Counted from the stretch's first letter, positions 43,686 to 53,490 are shown. The stretch is DNA of 64,000 nt from Amycolatopsis vastitatis (GCF_002234595.1 NZ_NMUL01000005.1:434001-498000); one strand, 5' to 3'. The notes: generated by a model from the letters alone, not told the origin. Made by a program: numbers and translations.

Positions 43686-43700
43686 CCACCTCACCTCCGA

Positions 43701-43757
43701 AGTCCGTGAATGCCACACTAAAGGACTTCGAGTCCCTCAATGTGGCATCCACGGACT
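43701..43757. terminator. Nested palindrome after the OtsB-GH15 gene
   Basis: Outer arms AGTCCGTGAATGCCACA (43701-43717) and TGTGGCATCCACGGACT (43741-43757) pair with one mismatch. An inner AGGACT/AGTCCT pair surrounds TCG. A further 7-bp-arm hairpin CTTTCGG/CCGAAAG follows at 43756-43770. It lies just past the otsB-fusion stop and in front of the membrane protein start. Confidence 0.65.
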
Positions 43758-43772
43758 TTCGGACCGAAAGGG

Positions 43773-46304
43773 CTAACTCGCCGCCAGCAGGTTGGCGCAG
43801 CGGATCAGCCCGATGTGGGAATACGCCTGCGGGTGATTGCCGAGGGAACGCTCCGCGATCGGGTCGTACTGCTCCGGCAGCAGGCCCGTCGGGCCGGCCG
43901 CCGCGACGATCTGGTCGAACAGCTCCTGCGCCTCGGTGCGCCGCCCGGTGAGCAGGTACGCCTCGATCAGCCACGCCGCGCAGATGTGGAACCCGCCTTC
44001 GCCGCCCGGCAGGCCGTCGTCGCGGCGGTAGCGGTACACAGTGGACCCGCTGCGCAGCTCCGCCTCGATCGCGGTCACCGTCTGCTGGAACCGCTCGTCG
44101 GCCGGGTCGATCAGCCCGGTGAGCCCGACGAACAGCGACGCCGCGTCCAGGTCCGTGCCGTCGTAGGCCGTGGTGAAGGCCTGGACCTCGTCGTTCCAGC
44201 CGTGGGTGAGGACGTCGTTCTTGATCTCGTCGCGCAGGGACGGCCACGCGCCCGGGACGCCCCGGCCGTACTGCTCGCCGAGCTTGATCGCGCGGTCGAT
44301 CGTCACCCAGCACATGACCCGCGAGTAGACCCGGTGGCGCGGCACGTGCCGCTCCTCCCAGATCCCGTGGTCGGGCTCGTTCCAGCGCCGCGTCACGGCT
44401 TCCGCCATCGCGCGGACCAGCTGCCAGTCCTCGTCACGCAGGTCGCCGCGCGCCGCGGCCAGCGTCTGCACGAGCTCGACGACCGGGCCGAAGACGTCCA
44501 GCTGCACCTGGTGGTTCGCCAGGTTGCCGACCCGGACCGGGCGGGAACCGGCATAACCGGGCAGCGACTCGATGACCGCTTCGGCGCCGATGACGCTGCC
44601 CGCCAAGGTGTACAGCGGGTGCAGGCGCTCCGGGCCGGCCAGCGTGGCGAGCACGCCGTGCAGCCAGCGCAGGTAGCCCTCGGCCTCCTCGATCGAGCCC
44701 AGGTGCACGAGCTCCCGCACGGTCATCGCGGCGTCGCGGATCCAGCAGTAGCGGTAGTCCCAGTTGCGGACGCCGCCGATCTCCTCCGGCAGCGACGACG
44801 TCGCCGCGGCGAGCACCCCGCCGGTGTCGGTGTTGACCAGCCCGCGCAGCGTCAGCGCCGAGCGCAGCACCAGGTCGGTCTGCACCTTCGGGAGCTGCAG
44901 CTTCGACGTCCACTCGCTCCAGTAGCGGCCCGCGCGGTCGCGTCGCTCCACTTCGGACAGTTCGTGCGGGCCGAGGTCCGTGGTGCCGCAGCGCAGCTCC
45001 AGCACGACCGGCTGCGTCGGCGTCGGCTGCACGAGCGCGGTCGCCGTGTCGTGCAGGCCGTCGGAGGTGATGGTCCACTCGACGCCCGGCGAGTACAGCA
45101 CGAACGGCTCCGACGTGCCGAGGACCCGCACGCCGCCTTCGGTGACATCCAGCTTCACCGGCACGCCGCCGAACTCGGGGCGCGGGGCGAACTTGACGGA
45201 CGCCGCCGCCTCCCCGGAGATGACGCGGACCAGGTCCGTCCGGTGTGGAGCGCTTTCCGGCTCGAGGTAGTCGGTGACGAGCAGGCGCGACCAGCGCGTC
45301 TCGACCGTCATCGTGTTCGGCAGGTAGCGCTGGCCGAGCGGGAGGCCGTTGCGGTGCGGCTTGATGGAGAAGTGGCCCGCCCCCTCGCCGCCGAGCAGGT
45401 CCGCGAACACCGCGGGCGCGTCCGGGCCGGGGTGGCACAGCCAGGTCAGCTTGGCGTCCGGGGTGAGCAGCGCGACCGAGCGCTCGTTGGCCAGCATCGA
45501 CAGCCGCTCGATCGGCGGCGCCGACTCGCCGTAGAGCCAGTTGCGGCGCTCCTCCAGGAGGAAGCCGAGCACCAGCGCGACGTCGACGGTGTCGGGCACG
45601 CGGTACCCGGCGAGGGTCTCGCCGTCGCCGACCTTGATGCCCAGGTCCGGGCCGGACAGGCGGGCGAAGGCCTTCTCGTCGGTGACGTCGTCGCCGAGGA
45701 AGATCGCCGCCGTCGCGCCGACCTGGTGGCGCAGAATGTCCAGTGCGTGGCCTTTGTCCGTTTGGACGACCGCGAGCTCGACCACCTCCTTGCCGTCGGT
45801 GGTCGACACGCCCTCCCACTTCGATGGTCCGGAGTGGACGGCCGCGAGGACCCGGCGGCCCGCCTCGTGCTCGGCTCGACGCACGTGCACGGCGATGCTG
45901 GCCGGCTTGACCTCGAGCGACACACCCGGGACGTCGAGCACGAGCTCTTCGAGTTCCGTCTCCAGCCGTCGGTGCAGCTCCCGCGCCTTTTCGTCGAGGG
46001 CGTGGATGAAGCCGATGTCGAACTCCGAGCCGTGGCTGCCGACGAGGTTCACCTCGGACGGCAGCCGCGAGAGCGTGGCCAGGTCACGCAGTGCGCGGCC
46101 GGAGATGACCGCGGTGGTGGTCTCGTGCAGACCGGCGAGCGATCTGAGGGCGCCGACGGACTCCGGCAGCGGGCGAGCCTCGTCCGGGTTGAGCGTGATG
46201 GGTGCCAGCGTGCCGTCGTAGTCGCACGCGACCAGCAGGCGCGGCGTGCGGGCGATCTGCACGATCGCTCGCCGTAGCTCGGCGGGCAGGGCCTCGGCAG
46301 TCAA
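43773..46304 (-). CDS. Bifunctional trehalose-6-phosphate phosphatase (OtsB) - GH15 hydrolase fusion
   Basis: An 843-residue fusion. Residues 1 to about 245 form an OtsB-type HAD phosphatase: VACDYDGTLAPI (nucleophile Asp), TAVISGRALRDL, VGSHGSEFD, IFLGDDVTDEKAF. From about 265 to the end is a GH15 domain of the trehalase/glucoamylase type (VRNWDYRYCWIRDAAMTVRE, YSRVMCWVTIDRAIKLGEQ, LPEQYDP). The first would make trehalose from trehalose-6-phosphate; the second would hydrolyse trehalose or a glucan. A TTG at 46304 with AGGAGG upstream is preferred; the GTG at 46307 is an alternative. It follows otsA on the same strand. Confidence 0.88.
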   Translation of the reverse strand: MTAEALPAELRRAIVQIARTPRLLVACDYDGTLAPITLNPDEARPLPESVGALRSLAGLHETTTAVISGRALRDLATLSRLPSEVNLVGSHGSEFDIGFIHALDEKARELHRRLETELEELVLDVPGVSLEVKPASIAVHVRRAEHEAGRRVLAAVHSGPSKWEGVSTTDGKEVVELAVVQTDKGHALDILRHQVGATAAIFLGDDVTDEKAFARLSGPDLGIKVGDGETLAGYRVPDTVDVALVLGFLLEERRNWLYGESAPPIERLSMLANERSVALLTPDAKLTWLCHPGPDAPAVFADLLGGEGAGHFSIKPHRNGLPLGQRYLPNTMTVETRWSRLLVTDYLEPESAPHRTDLVRVISGEAAASVKFAPRPEFGGVPVKLDVTEGGVRVLGTSEPFVLYSPGVEWTITSDGLHDTATALVQPTPTQPVVLELRCGTTDLGPHELSEVERRDRAGRYWSEWTSKLQLPKVQTDLVLRSALTLRGLVNTDTGGVLAAATSSLPEEIGGVRNWDYRYCWIRDAAMTVRELVHLGSIEEAEGYLRWLHGVLATLAGPERLHPLYTLAGSVIGAEAVIESLPGYAGSRPVRVGNLANHQVQLDVFGPVVELVQTLAAARGDLRDEDWQLVRAMAEAVTRRWNEPDHGIWEERHVPRHRVYSRVMCWVTIDRAIKLGEQYGRGVPGAWPSLRDEIKNDVLTHGWNDEVQAFTTAYDGTDLDAASLFVGLTGLIDPADERFQQTVTAIEAELRSGSTVYRYRRDDGLPGGEGGFHICAAWLIEAYLLTGRRTEAQELFDQIVAAAGPTGLLPEQYDPIAERSLGNHPQAYSHIGLIRCANLLAAS

Positions 46305-46338
46305 CACTCCTCCTCGGAGCTCGTGCGTGGTCGTTCGG

Positions 46339-47781
46339 TTAATCGACCCCCTCGGCACCCAACGCTTGCAGGAACGAGCGCGCCCAACGGTCGACGTCAT
46401 GAGTGAGGACCTGGCGACGCATGGCGCGCATCCGGCGACGGCCCTCTGCCGGGTCGAGGGTAATGGCAGCCACCAGAGCGTCCTTCACCCCGTCCAGGTC
46501 GTGGGGGTTCACGAGGAATGCGCTAGAGAGCTCGGCGGCCGCGCCGGCGAACTCGCTGAGCACGAGCGCTCCGCCCAGGTCGTGCCGCGCGGCGACGTAC
46601 TCCTTGCACACGAGGTTCATGCCGTCACGCAGCGGCGTCACGACCATGACGTCCGCCGCGGAGAAGAACCCGGCCAGCTCGGTGCGGTCCACGGACTGGT
46701 GCAAATAGTGCACGACCGGGTGGCCCACGCGGGCGAACTCCCCGTTGATCCGGCCGACCATCTGCTCGATCTCGCCGCGCATCCGCTGGTAGTGCTCGAC
46801 GCGCTCGCGGCTCGGGGTGGCGAGCTGGACGAACGTGACGTCGTCCGGCTGCAGCCTGCCCTCGTGCAGTAGCTCGTGCAGGGCCTGCAGCCGCAGGTCG
46901 ATGCCCTTGGTGTAGTCGAGGCGGTCGACGCCGAGCATGACCGTCTTGGGGTTGCCGAGGTCGCGCCGCAGCTGCGCGGCCCGCTCCTGGACGCCCTTGG
47001 TGCGGGCGAGGTTGTCGAGGCCGGCGGCGTCGATGGAGATGGGGAACGCGCCGACCCGGACGGTCCGGTCGCCGACCTGCATGGTGCCCGGCCGCGACCG
47101 GACGCCGACCGCGCCGCGCGTCGACTCGAGGCCGATCAGCTGACGGCACAGCCACAGGAAGTTCTGCGCCCCGCCGGGGCGGTGGAAGCCGACGAGGTCG
47201 GCGCCGGTGAGGCCGCGGATGATCGCCGCGCGCCACGGCATCTGCATGAACAGCTCGACCGGCGGGAACGGGATGTGCAGGAAGAAGCCGATGCGCAGGT
47301 CCGGTCTCAGTTCGCGCAGCATCGCCGGCACGAGCTGGAGCTGGTAGTCCTGGATCCAGACGGTCGCGCCCGGCGCGGCGACGTCGGCGCTGGCCTGCGC
47401 GAACCGGCGGTTCACCGTGACGTAGCTGTTCCACCACGCCCGGTCGAACACCGGGCGCTCGACGACGTCGTGGTAGAGCGGCCAGAGCGTCGCGTTGGAG
47501 AAACCTTCGTAGTAGTCGCGGACTTCGTCGGCGCTCAACGAAACCGGGTGCAGCACGAGCCCGTCGTCGTCGAACTCCTCCACGTCGACGTCGGGGATGC
47601 CCGGCCAGCCGACCCAGGCACCCTTTCTCGACCGCAGGAACGGCTCCAGGGCGGAGACGAGCCCGCCCGGGCTGGCCGTCCAGCGGCGTTCGCCGTCCGC
47701 CGTGCGTTCGAGGTCCACCGGAAGCCGGTTCGCCACCACGACGAAATCGGCCTGGTTCCCGTTCTCCTTCTGGTCACTCAC
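46339..47781 (-). CDS. otsA: Trehalose-6-phosphate synthase OtsA
   Basis: A 480-residue GT20 enzyme joining a nucleotide-activated glucose to glucose-6-phosphate. Signatures include [64 protein letters not shown] and [19 protein letters not shown] start at 47781 with GAGGAG upstream. The otsB-fusion gene begins 34 nt downstream, giving a complete OtsA-OtsB trehalose pathway in one operon. Confidence 0.97.
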   Translation of the reverse strand: MSDQKENGNQADFVVVANRLPVDLERTADGERRWTASPGGLVSALEPFLRSRKGAWVGWPGIPDVDVEEFDDDGLVLHPVSLSADEVRDYYEGFSNATLWPLYHDVVERPVFDRAWWNSYVTVNRRFAQASADVAAPGATVWIQDYQLQLVPAMLRELRPDLRIGFFLHIPFPPVELFMQMPWRAAIIRGLTGADLVGFHRPGGAQNFLWLCRQLIGLESTRGAVGVRSRPGTMQVGDRTVRVGAFPISIDAAGLDNLARTKGVQERAAQLRRDLGNPKTVMLGVDRLDYTKGIDLRLQALHELLHEGRLQPDDVTFVQLATPSRERVEHYQRMRGEIEQMVGRINGEFARVGHPVVHYLHQSVDRTELAGFFSAADVMVVTPLRDGMNLVCKEYVAARHDLGGALVLSEFAGAAAELSSAFLVNPHDLDGVKDALVAAITLDPAEGRRRMRAMRRQVLTHDVDRWARSFLQALGAEGVD

Positions 47782-47863
47782 GTCGCCTGCTCCTCGCGTC
47801 CTGGGTCGCGGCCCCAGAGTGAAACCCTATCGCGTGAGCGATGAACAGTCCGTGACCTCTGGG

Positions 47864-49366
47864 TTACTCCAAGCTTCGTTCGGTCGGTTCGAGCGGACCG
47901 GCCATGCGTGGTCCGGCGAACCGCCGCTCGAGCCTGCCCAGGCCGGTGCGCACCGGCTGGGCGAGCCATTCCCCGAGTACCACGCCCGCTGCCAGGGCAA
48001 GCCCGATTGCGACGGCCGTCATGAGCATCGAGATGTCACCGCTCGGTTCCACTCCGATTTGGTATAGACCACGGTAGGTCGACAGCCCCGGAAGCAGCGG
48101 AGTGATCCCGGACACGGCGACCACCAGCGGCGTAACACCGAGTCGCCGCGCGAGCACGCCACCGCAGAACCCGACCAGCGTCGCGGCCACCGCGGACGAG
48201 CTGACGCCGTCCAGCCGGGCCAGCATCAGGGCGCCGTAGACGGCGGCTCCGATGCCCCCGGCGGCCGCCGCGACCAGCATCGCGCGCATCTTGGAGTAGC
48301 TCGCGAGCGCGAAGCAGGCGGCCGCGCCGGCCCCGCCGAGCACGACGAGCGGCAGCTGCTGCGGCGTCGACCCGGTGACCTCGGGCAGCGGCGTCCGCGG
48401 CAGGCCGAGCATGACGGCGATCCGCAGCGCCAGCACGACCCCGGCGATCAGGCCCGCCGACATCAGCGCCGTCTCCATGGTGCGGCCGGCGGCGGTGACG
48501 TTGTAGCCGGTGATGGCGTCCTGCACCGCCGAGACGGTCGACAGCCCGGACAGCAGCACGGTGACCGCGGCCGCGACGACCAGCGTCGGCTTGTCCGTGG
48601 TCAGGACGTTGCTGCTGACGATGACCATGGCCGACAGCGTCGCGACCAGGCCGCCGATCACCTGCTGGAAGAAGAAGGGCAGCCCGTACCGGTTCACGAC
48701 CCGGCCGACCCGGTCGATGACGCCGCTGATGACGAACGCGACGAGCGCGATGTCGAACCCGCCGCCGAGCAGGATGGTGACGAACGCGGCGACCCCGCCC
48801 CAAGACAGCGTCGCAACCCACCGCGGGTACGGGTGCGGCGCGGAGGTGATCCGCTCGAGCTCGGTCTGGGCCTGCTCGGCGCCCATGTGCCCGCGCACGA
48901 TCTTGCGGACGAGCTTCTCGGTCCCGGTCAGCCGGGTGTAGTCGAGGCTCCGGCTCCGCACGACGCGCAGCGCGGTGATCGGCGTCAGGTCGGTGCCGCG
49001 GTGGCAGGTCACGGTGATCGACGTGAAGATGACGTCGACCTCGCAGTGCGGCAGCCCGAGCGCGCCGGCGATGGCGAGGATCGTCGCGGTGACGTCGGAA
49101 GCACCGGCCCCGCTGGCCATCTGCACTTCGCCGATGCGCAAGCTCAGGTCCAGGACGAAGTTGACGGTGGCCTCGTCGGGCAGCTGAGGCCCCATGGCCT
49201 CTTCGGCGTCGACGGCGGGCAGCTCACCGGTCGGGGCTTCGAGGACGTGCCACGGGCGTTGCTTGAGGAGGGTGGGGCGGTGGGCCCGCGGCCGCCGCTG
49301 TTCGGGGGGCTCCAGCAGCGGCCATCTGGTCGCGTCGCCCCCGTTGGTGCGCTCTTTGATCTTCAT
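47864..49366 (-). CDS. thrE: Threonine/serine exporter, ThrE family
   Basis: A 500-residue exporter with a cytosolic N-terminal domain (ATVNFVLDLSLRIGEVQMASG, GLPHCEVDVIFTSITVTCHR) and about ten membrane segments from residue 225. This is the fused ThrE arrangement (ThrP+ThrB domains) known from Corynebacterium. It would export threonine or serine by proton exchange. The ATG at 49366 has GGAGGTGG upstream; the frame remains open further upstream but without a ribosome-binding site. Confidence 0.9.
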   Translation of the reverse strand: MKIKERTNGGDATRWPLLEPPEQRRPRAHRPTLLKQRPWHVLEAPTGELPAVDAEEAMGPQLPDEATVNFVLDLSLRIGEVQMASGAGASDVTATILAIAGALGLPHCEVDVIFTSITVTCHRGTDLTPITALRVVRSRSLDYTRLTGTEKLVRKIVRGHMGAEQAQTELERITSAPHPYPRWVATLSWGGVAAFVTILLGGGFDIALVAFVISGVIDRVGRVVNRYGLPFFFQQVIGGLVATLSAMVIVSSNVLTTDKPTLVVAAAVTVLLSGLSTVSAVQDAITGYNVTAAGRTMETALMSAGLIAGVVLALRIAVMLGLPRTPLPEVTGSTPQQLPLVVLGGAGAAACFALASYSKMRAMLVAAAAGGIGAAVYGALMLARLDGVSSSAVAATLVGFCGGVLARRLGVTPLVVAVSGITPLLPGLSTYRGLYQIGVEPSGDISMLMTAVAIGLALAAGVVLGEWLAQPVRTGLGRLERRFAGPRMAGPLEPTERSLE

Positions 49367-49545
49367 GATCCATCCACCTCCTCGCTCTCTCCTCCGGACC
49401 ATCGACGGCCACCCGCCGACCGTTGCATGGATCATGGAGTGGCGTCCACCACGTTGCTCGATGGAGGCCTGGACCAGGCGATCCTGCCTCCCGAGCGGAT
49501 CATGGAAGGCGGCCCGATACACTGGGTGCGGCGCCGGTGCGCCAG

Positions 49546-49618
49546 GCCGCTATAGCTCAGCTGGTAGAGCATCTGTCTTGTAAACAGAAGGTCAGGGGTT
49601 CGAGCCCCCTTGGCGGCT
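49546..49618 (+). tRNA. tRNA-Thr (TGT)
   Basis: A full cloverleaf of 73 nt: acceptor GCCGCTA/TGGCGGC, D arm AGCTCAGCTGGTAGAGC, anticodon stem TCTGT/ACAGA with loop CTTGTAA (anticodon TGT), T arm AGGGG/CCCCT with TTCGAGC, discriminator T. CCA is not encoded. It is a normal chromosomal tRNA and contrasts with the odd array 4.3 kb downstream. Confidence 0.95.
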
Positions 49619-49911
49619 CATCTTCCCGTTCGGCGGGGCATGCCTCGCCGTGCCGTGCGGGCTCCGATATTCCCGGGTCGGTTTCACGGGAGAAACTTTT
49701 TCCGAATCGTCTGCCTGTGGCCTATCCGAATTTCGTGGGAATTCGCTCTGGAATGACCGCCGTAGCATGTGTGATCCGTGTTAGGTCATTCGAGTGATTG
49801 AGACTTTTCCGCGGTGCCACAGGTGATCTCTCGTCATAGTGTGGCCGGAGGTGGTGGCATCCTGCCGCCTTGGGGTGGGACCTGTGGGTTCCGAGGGGAG
49901 ATTCACCTTTT
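49619..49911. other. 293-bp leader region between tRNA-Thr and the RHS gene
   Basis: No gene is evident. The stretch is AT-richer than average (for example GAGAAACTTTTTCCGAATCG near 49690) and ends in CGAGGGGAG, the ribosome-binding site of the RHS gene. A promoter probably lies here but I cannot place it firmly. tRNA 3' ends are common integration sites; no att duplication of the tRNA-Thr 3' end was found in the window. Confidence 0.4.
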
Positions 49912-52900
49912 ATGCAACAAAAATTGTTGCGGCCATTTGTGCTGCGCATTTTGACGTTCACTTCTGTCATCGCACTGGTTTCCGCGGTTCCGGCGACGGC
50001 GGATGCCGCTCCGAAACCGGCGCCGGGTGGGGTGCCGCTGCCGGTGTCGTGGACGCCGCCGGCCCAGGTGAACCGCACGCCGACCGGGGTCACGGCCGAC
50101 CAGGTGCCCGCGAGACCGGCGCCGAGAGCGCCTCGGCGGGAAACGTGCGCCAGCTACGGGGGCTGGGGAGTCCAGCCGTGGTTCGCGATGGACCGCTACG
50201 CGATCTCGGACCGGACGGAGCTGCTGGTCGACCGGTCCAACGGGAACGCGGTGATCACCGACCGGGCGCTGACGGTCAAGGGCACCGGGCTGAACATGTC
50301 CTTCGACGCCGTCTACAACAGCATCTCCTTCGAGGGCGGCGCTCTCGGCGACTTCTGGTCGATCTCCGGCGGCCCGGACATCCACCTCGAAATCCTGGAC
50401 AGCGTGGTGATCTACCAGGATGCCACCGGCTACTGCGCCGCCTACTACGTGAACGACGACGGCAGCTACGAGACGCCGTCGGGCTCCCACAGCACGCTGA
50501 CCAAGCTCTCGAACGGCAGCTACACGCTGGTGCAGGACGACTCGGGTGAGATGTCGCTGTTCACGGGCGACGGACGGCTGTCGTCGCAGACCGACCGCAA
50601 CGGCCACGCGATCACCTACCGGTACAACCCGTCCGACGGCACCCTGGCGTCGATCACCGACACCCAGGGCCGGGTGACGACCGCGGCGTACAACGGCAAC
50701 GGGCGGCTCGCCACGATCACCGACCCCACGGGCTCGACCGCCGGCTCGTACAGCCACGACGCGAGCGGCTACAGGCTGACGGGGATCACCAACCGCGGCG
50801 GCGACAAAACGACCTTCGGCCTGGACGCGGACGGGCGCGTGACCAGCCTGACCACCACGGTCGGGCGGGTGTACAAGCTGACCTACGACGGCGGCGGCCG
50901 GGTGACGCAGGTGGCCGAGCCCAACTTCGACGGCGTCGCGAGCGTCACCGGCTACAGCTACGGTGACCGCACGACGACGGTCACCGACCCGAACGGGCAC
51001 CAGAGCACCTACGACTTCGACGGCCACCGCCAGACCAAGGCCACCGACGCCCTCGGCCACGGCCGCGCACAGGGCTGGTCGTCCCACGGTGACGTGAACT
51101 CGCTGACCGACGCGACCGGCAACTCGGTCAGCTACGACTACGACCCGCTCAACAACCTCAAGGGCGGCAAGCTGCCGACCGGCGCGACGATGAGCGTCGG
51201 CTACACCGACACCGCCCACCCGCACCTGCCGACCCAGGTCGCCGACTTCTCCGGCGACGCGGTGAGCAACAGCTACGACAACGCGGGCAACGTCATCAAG
51301 GTGCACTCCGACGGGTTGAACGCCGACGTCGCGAAGTACACCTACACCACCGGCCTGGTCGCCACCGCCACCGACGGCAACGGGCACGTCACCGGCTACG
51401 GCTACGACAGCGCCGGGAACCTGACCACGGTCACCCCGCCGTTGCCGCTGAAACCCACCACCTACACCTACGACTCGCTCTCGCGCGTCGCGAGCGTGAC
51501 CGACGGCAACGGCGTCAAACTGGTCTACGGCTACGACAAGCTCGACCGCGTCGTCTCCGTGGCCAAGGCCGACGGCACCGGGCTGGCCGCCTACACCTAC
51601 GACCAGACGGGCAACCTCACCATCGCCCGCTACGCCGGGGCGACGTTCACCAACAACTACGAACGGCGCCTGCTCACGCGGGTCACGCGCAACGCGGGAA
51701 GCGTCACGCAGGTCGCGACCTACCACTACGACCGGGCCGGGAACGTCAGCGCGGTCGACGACCCGACCGGCTGGATCTACTACGGCTACGACGCGGCCGA
51801 CCGGCTGACCTCGGTCAAGGACCAGGCGAACACGACGACGACCTACGGCTACGACAACGCCGACCACCGCACCTCGGCCACCTTCCCCGGCGGCAGCACC
51901 GAAACCATCGGCGTCGACCAGTCCGGGCGGCAGACCGGGATCACGGTCAAGAACCCGGCCGGGACGGCGTTGCTGTCGACCACCTACCGCTACACCCGGC
52001 CCGACGGCACCGACACCGGCCAGGTGCAGTCCCGCACCGACGTCACCGGCACCGCCGACAACACCTACGACGGCTTCGGCCGGCTCGTCAAAGCCGGTGC
52101 CCGCACCTACAGCTACGACAACGCCGGCAACCTCACCGCCGGCGACGGGCACACCTACACCGTCAACGACGCCAACCAGCTGACCAAGGCCGATTCGACC
52201 ACCCTCACCTACGACGGCGCCGGAAACCGGCTCGACTCCACCAACCCCGCCAACCACGCCGCCTACAGCCCGACGAACCAGCTGACGTCGCTCACCACGA
52301 GCACCGGCCCGGTGTTCACGGCAAGTTATGACACGCTCGACCAGACTCAGCCGTCGACGATCACCGAGCAGGCCGGCTCGGCGAACTACAAGCACGATTT
52401 CACCCACACGGCACTGGGTATCTCCCGCACCATGGACAACGGCGCGGCCACCACGTACGCCCACGACGTCGACGGCAAGCTCACCGGGCTGGTCGACACC
52501 GCGGGCAAGCACCACAACGCCGTCACCGACTACCAGGGCAGCATCATCGCCCTCCTCGACGACGCCGGTGCGCTGACCGCCACCTACAGCTACACCCCCT
52601 ACGGCGCCGGCGCGGCGATCACCGGCCCGGCCGCGGACGCCAACCGGCTGCGCTGGATCGGCGGCTACCAAACCCAGCTCGGCAACTACCTGCTCGGCTA
52701 CCGCCAGTTCAACTCGACCTACGCCCGCTTCACCCAACCCGACCCCACCGGTCAGGAGGACAACGCCTACGCCTACGGCAAGGGGGATCCGCTGAACAAT
52801 ACCGATGCCACCGGTGCGCTCAGCTTCGGGAGCATTCTGAAAACGGCGGGTACCGTTCTGCAAAAGGTCTACGGCTGCGTGTCCGGCGCGGTGGGTGCCG

Positions 52901-53037
52901 AACGGACGTTCGGGGTATTCGCCACCTACGCGGCAGGCTTCGTGCCGGTGAGCGAGGGTGTCCTGCACGGCGTGATACTCGTCGGCGGCTGCGCCGCGGG
53001 GATTGCTGGGATATCCTTGTCACCGACGGGTCCGTAA
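49912..53037 (+). CDS. Secreted RHS/YD-repeat protein with short hydrophobic C-terminal tip
   Basis: A 1041-residue protein. A signal peptide (about 1-32, ending VPATADA) is followed by a variable N-terminal domain and from about residue 190 to 930 by YD/RHS repeats (RYNPSDGTLASITDTQGRV, YDYDPLNNL, YGYDSAGNL, YSYDNAGNLTAGDGH). The RHS core end is recognisable: GNYLLGYRQFNSTYARFTQPDPTGQEDNAYAY. After it only about 80 residues remain, rich in Gly and hydrophobic residues with two Cys (VYGCVSGAVGA; VILVGGCAAGIAG). RHS shells enclose and deliver a variable C-terminal toxin, so this tip may be a small membrane-active toxin or a truncated remnant. Three tiny membrane-protein genes follow, as immunity genes would. 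ATG at 49912 with GAGGGGAG upstream. Confidence 0.88.
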   Translation: MQQKLLRPFVLRILTFTSVIALVSAVPATADAAPKPAPGGVPLPVSWTPPAQVNRTPTGVTADQVPARPAPRAPRRETCASYGGWGVQPWFAMDRYAISDRTELLVDRSNGNAVITDRALTVKGTGLNMSFDAVYNSISFEGGALGDFWSISGGPDIHLEILDSVVIYQDATGYCAAYYVNDDGSYETPSGSHSTLTKLSNGSYTLVQDDSGEMSLFTGDGRLSSQTDRNGHAITYRYNPSDGTLASITDTQGRVTTAAYNGNGRLATITDPTGSTAGSYSHDASGYRLTGITNRGGDKTTFGLDADGRVTSLTTTVGRVYKLTYDGGGRVTQVAEPNFDGVASVTGYSYGDRTTTVTDPNGHQSTYDFDGHRQTKATDALGHGRAQGWSSHGDVNSLTDATGNSVSYDYDPLNNLKGGKLPTGATMSVGYTDTAHPHLPTQVADFSGDAVSNSYDNAGNVIKVHSDGLNADVAKYTYTTGLVATATDGNGHVTGYGYDSAGNLTTVTPPLPLKPTTYTYDSLSRVASVTDGNGVKLVYGYDKLDRVVSVAKADGTGLAAYTYDQTGNLTIARYAGATFTNNYERRLLTRVTRNAGSVTQVATYHYDRAGNVSAVDDPTGWIYYGYDAADRLTSVKDQANTTTTYGYDNADHRTSATFPGGSTETIGVDQSGRQTGITVKNPAGTALLSTTYRYTRPDGTDTGQVQSRTDVTGTADNTYDGFGRLVKAGARTYSYDNAGNLTAGDGHTYTVNDANQLTKADSTTLTYDGAGNRLDSTNPANHAAYSPTNQLTSLTTSTGPVFTASYDTLDQTQPSTITEQAGSANYKHDFTHTALGISRTMDNGAATTYAHDVDGKLTGLVDTAGKHHNAVTDYQGSIIALLDDAGALTATYSYTPYGAGAAITGPAADANRLRWIGGYQTQLGNYLLGYRQFNSTYARFTQPDPTGQEDNAYAYGKGDPLNNTDATGALSFGSILKTAGTVLQKVYGCVSGAVGAERTFGVFATYAAGFVPVSEGVLHGVILVGGCAAGIAGISLSPTGP

Positions 53038-53068
53038 CCGCTTCCGCCTACTTTCGGGAGAAGAGCCG

Positions 53069-53278
53069 ATGACTCAGGGCAACGCCAAAGCGGCACCCCC
53101 GCCAGGAATGCTTCTCGCCGCTTTGGCTTTGCTCGCGGGAGCCGTCGTCGGTGCCGTGATGGCCGTCAACCACAGCAGCACGATGAACCTGATTCTGGGA
53201 ATCATCATCTTCGCCTGCGGTGCATTTCTCGGTGTGATCTTCCTTTATGCGTGGTTCAAGGCGAGGAAGCAGTCTTGA
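53069..53278 (+). CDS. Small two-TM membrane protein 1 (69 aa)
   Basis: A 69-residue protein with two hydrophobic segments (MLLAALALLAGAVVGAVMAV and LILGIIIFACGAFLGVIFLY) and a basic tail WFKARKQS. The ATG at 53069 follows GGGAG by 9 nt. It starts 31 nt after the RHS gene stop, so it is probably co-transcribed. By position it is the first candidate immunity protein against the RHS tip (inference). No family recognised. Confidence 0.7.
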   Translation: MTQGNAKAAPPPGMLLAALALLAGAVVGAVMAVNHSSTMNLILGIIIFACGAFLGVIFLYAWFKARKQS

Positions 53279-53490
53279 CCGGAAAAGGGGCCGCCAAACC
53301 ACCGGGGTTCTTCGAATCCCGGTGGTTTGGCGGCCTTGCCTTGTGTCTCTGGCTGGGGATGCTCGCCTTCGCGACCTGGTCTGTGGTCGAGAAAGTCAGC
53401 GCCGGGTCCGTTGCCCTGCTGGCCGTCTCGGTGTTCCTGGTCGGACTGTTCGCCGTGCAGCTGCTCCGCGGTCGTGGAGGTTCCGGATGA
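53275..53490 (+). CDS. Small two-TM membrane protein 2 (71 aa)
   Basis: A TTG at 53275 overlaps the previous stop as TTGA and has GAGGA 7-8 nt upstream. The protein has two hydrophobic segments (LALCLWLGMLAFATWSVV and ALLAVSVFLVGLFAVQLL) and a basic end LLRGRGGSG. Unusually its first 20 codons contain a perfect 18-bp-arm inverted repeat, so the region may double as a terminator or attenuator. The next gene overlaps its end by ATGA. Confidence 0.6.
   Translation: MTGKGAAKPPGFFESRWFGGLALCLWLGMLAFATWSVVEKVSAGSVALLAVSVFLVGLFAVQLLRGRGGSG
53289..53335 (+). terminator. Strong hairpin inside the second small membrane gene
   Basis: Perfect 18-bp arms (53289-53306 and 53318-53335) with an 11-nt loop lie 11 nt after the first small gene stop. 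The position is that of a terminator, yet the second reading frame passes straight through it. It may attenuate expression of the last two genes. Confidence 0.6.

Noticed and set aside
49546..49618. tRNA-Thr as an integration site of a genomic island
   Set aside because: No integrase gene and no second copy of the tRNA 3' end were found in the window.
50500..52750. Regular repeats that might suggest a CRISPR array
   Set aside because: They are degenerate YD-repeat codons inside the RHS gene, with neither fixed repeats nor cas genes.
49903..52968. A 1021-codon open frame on the minus strand opposite the RHS gene
   Set aside because: Val/Gly/Arg-rich composition without domains; it is an antisense shadow of a repetitive high-GC gene.
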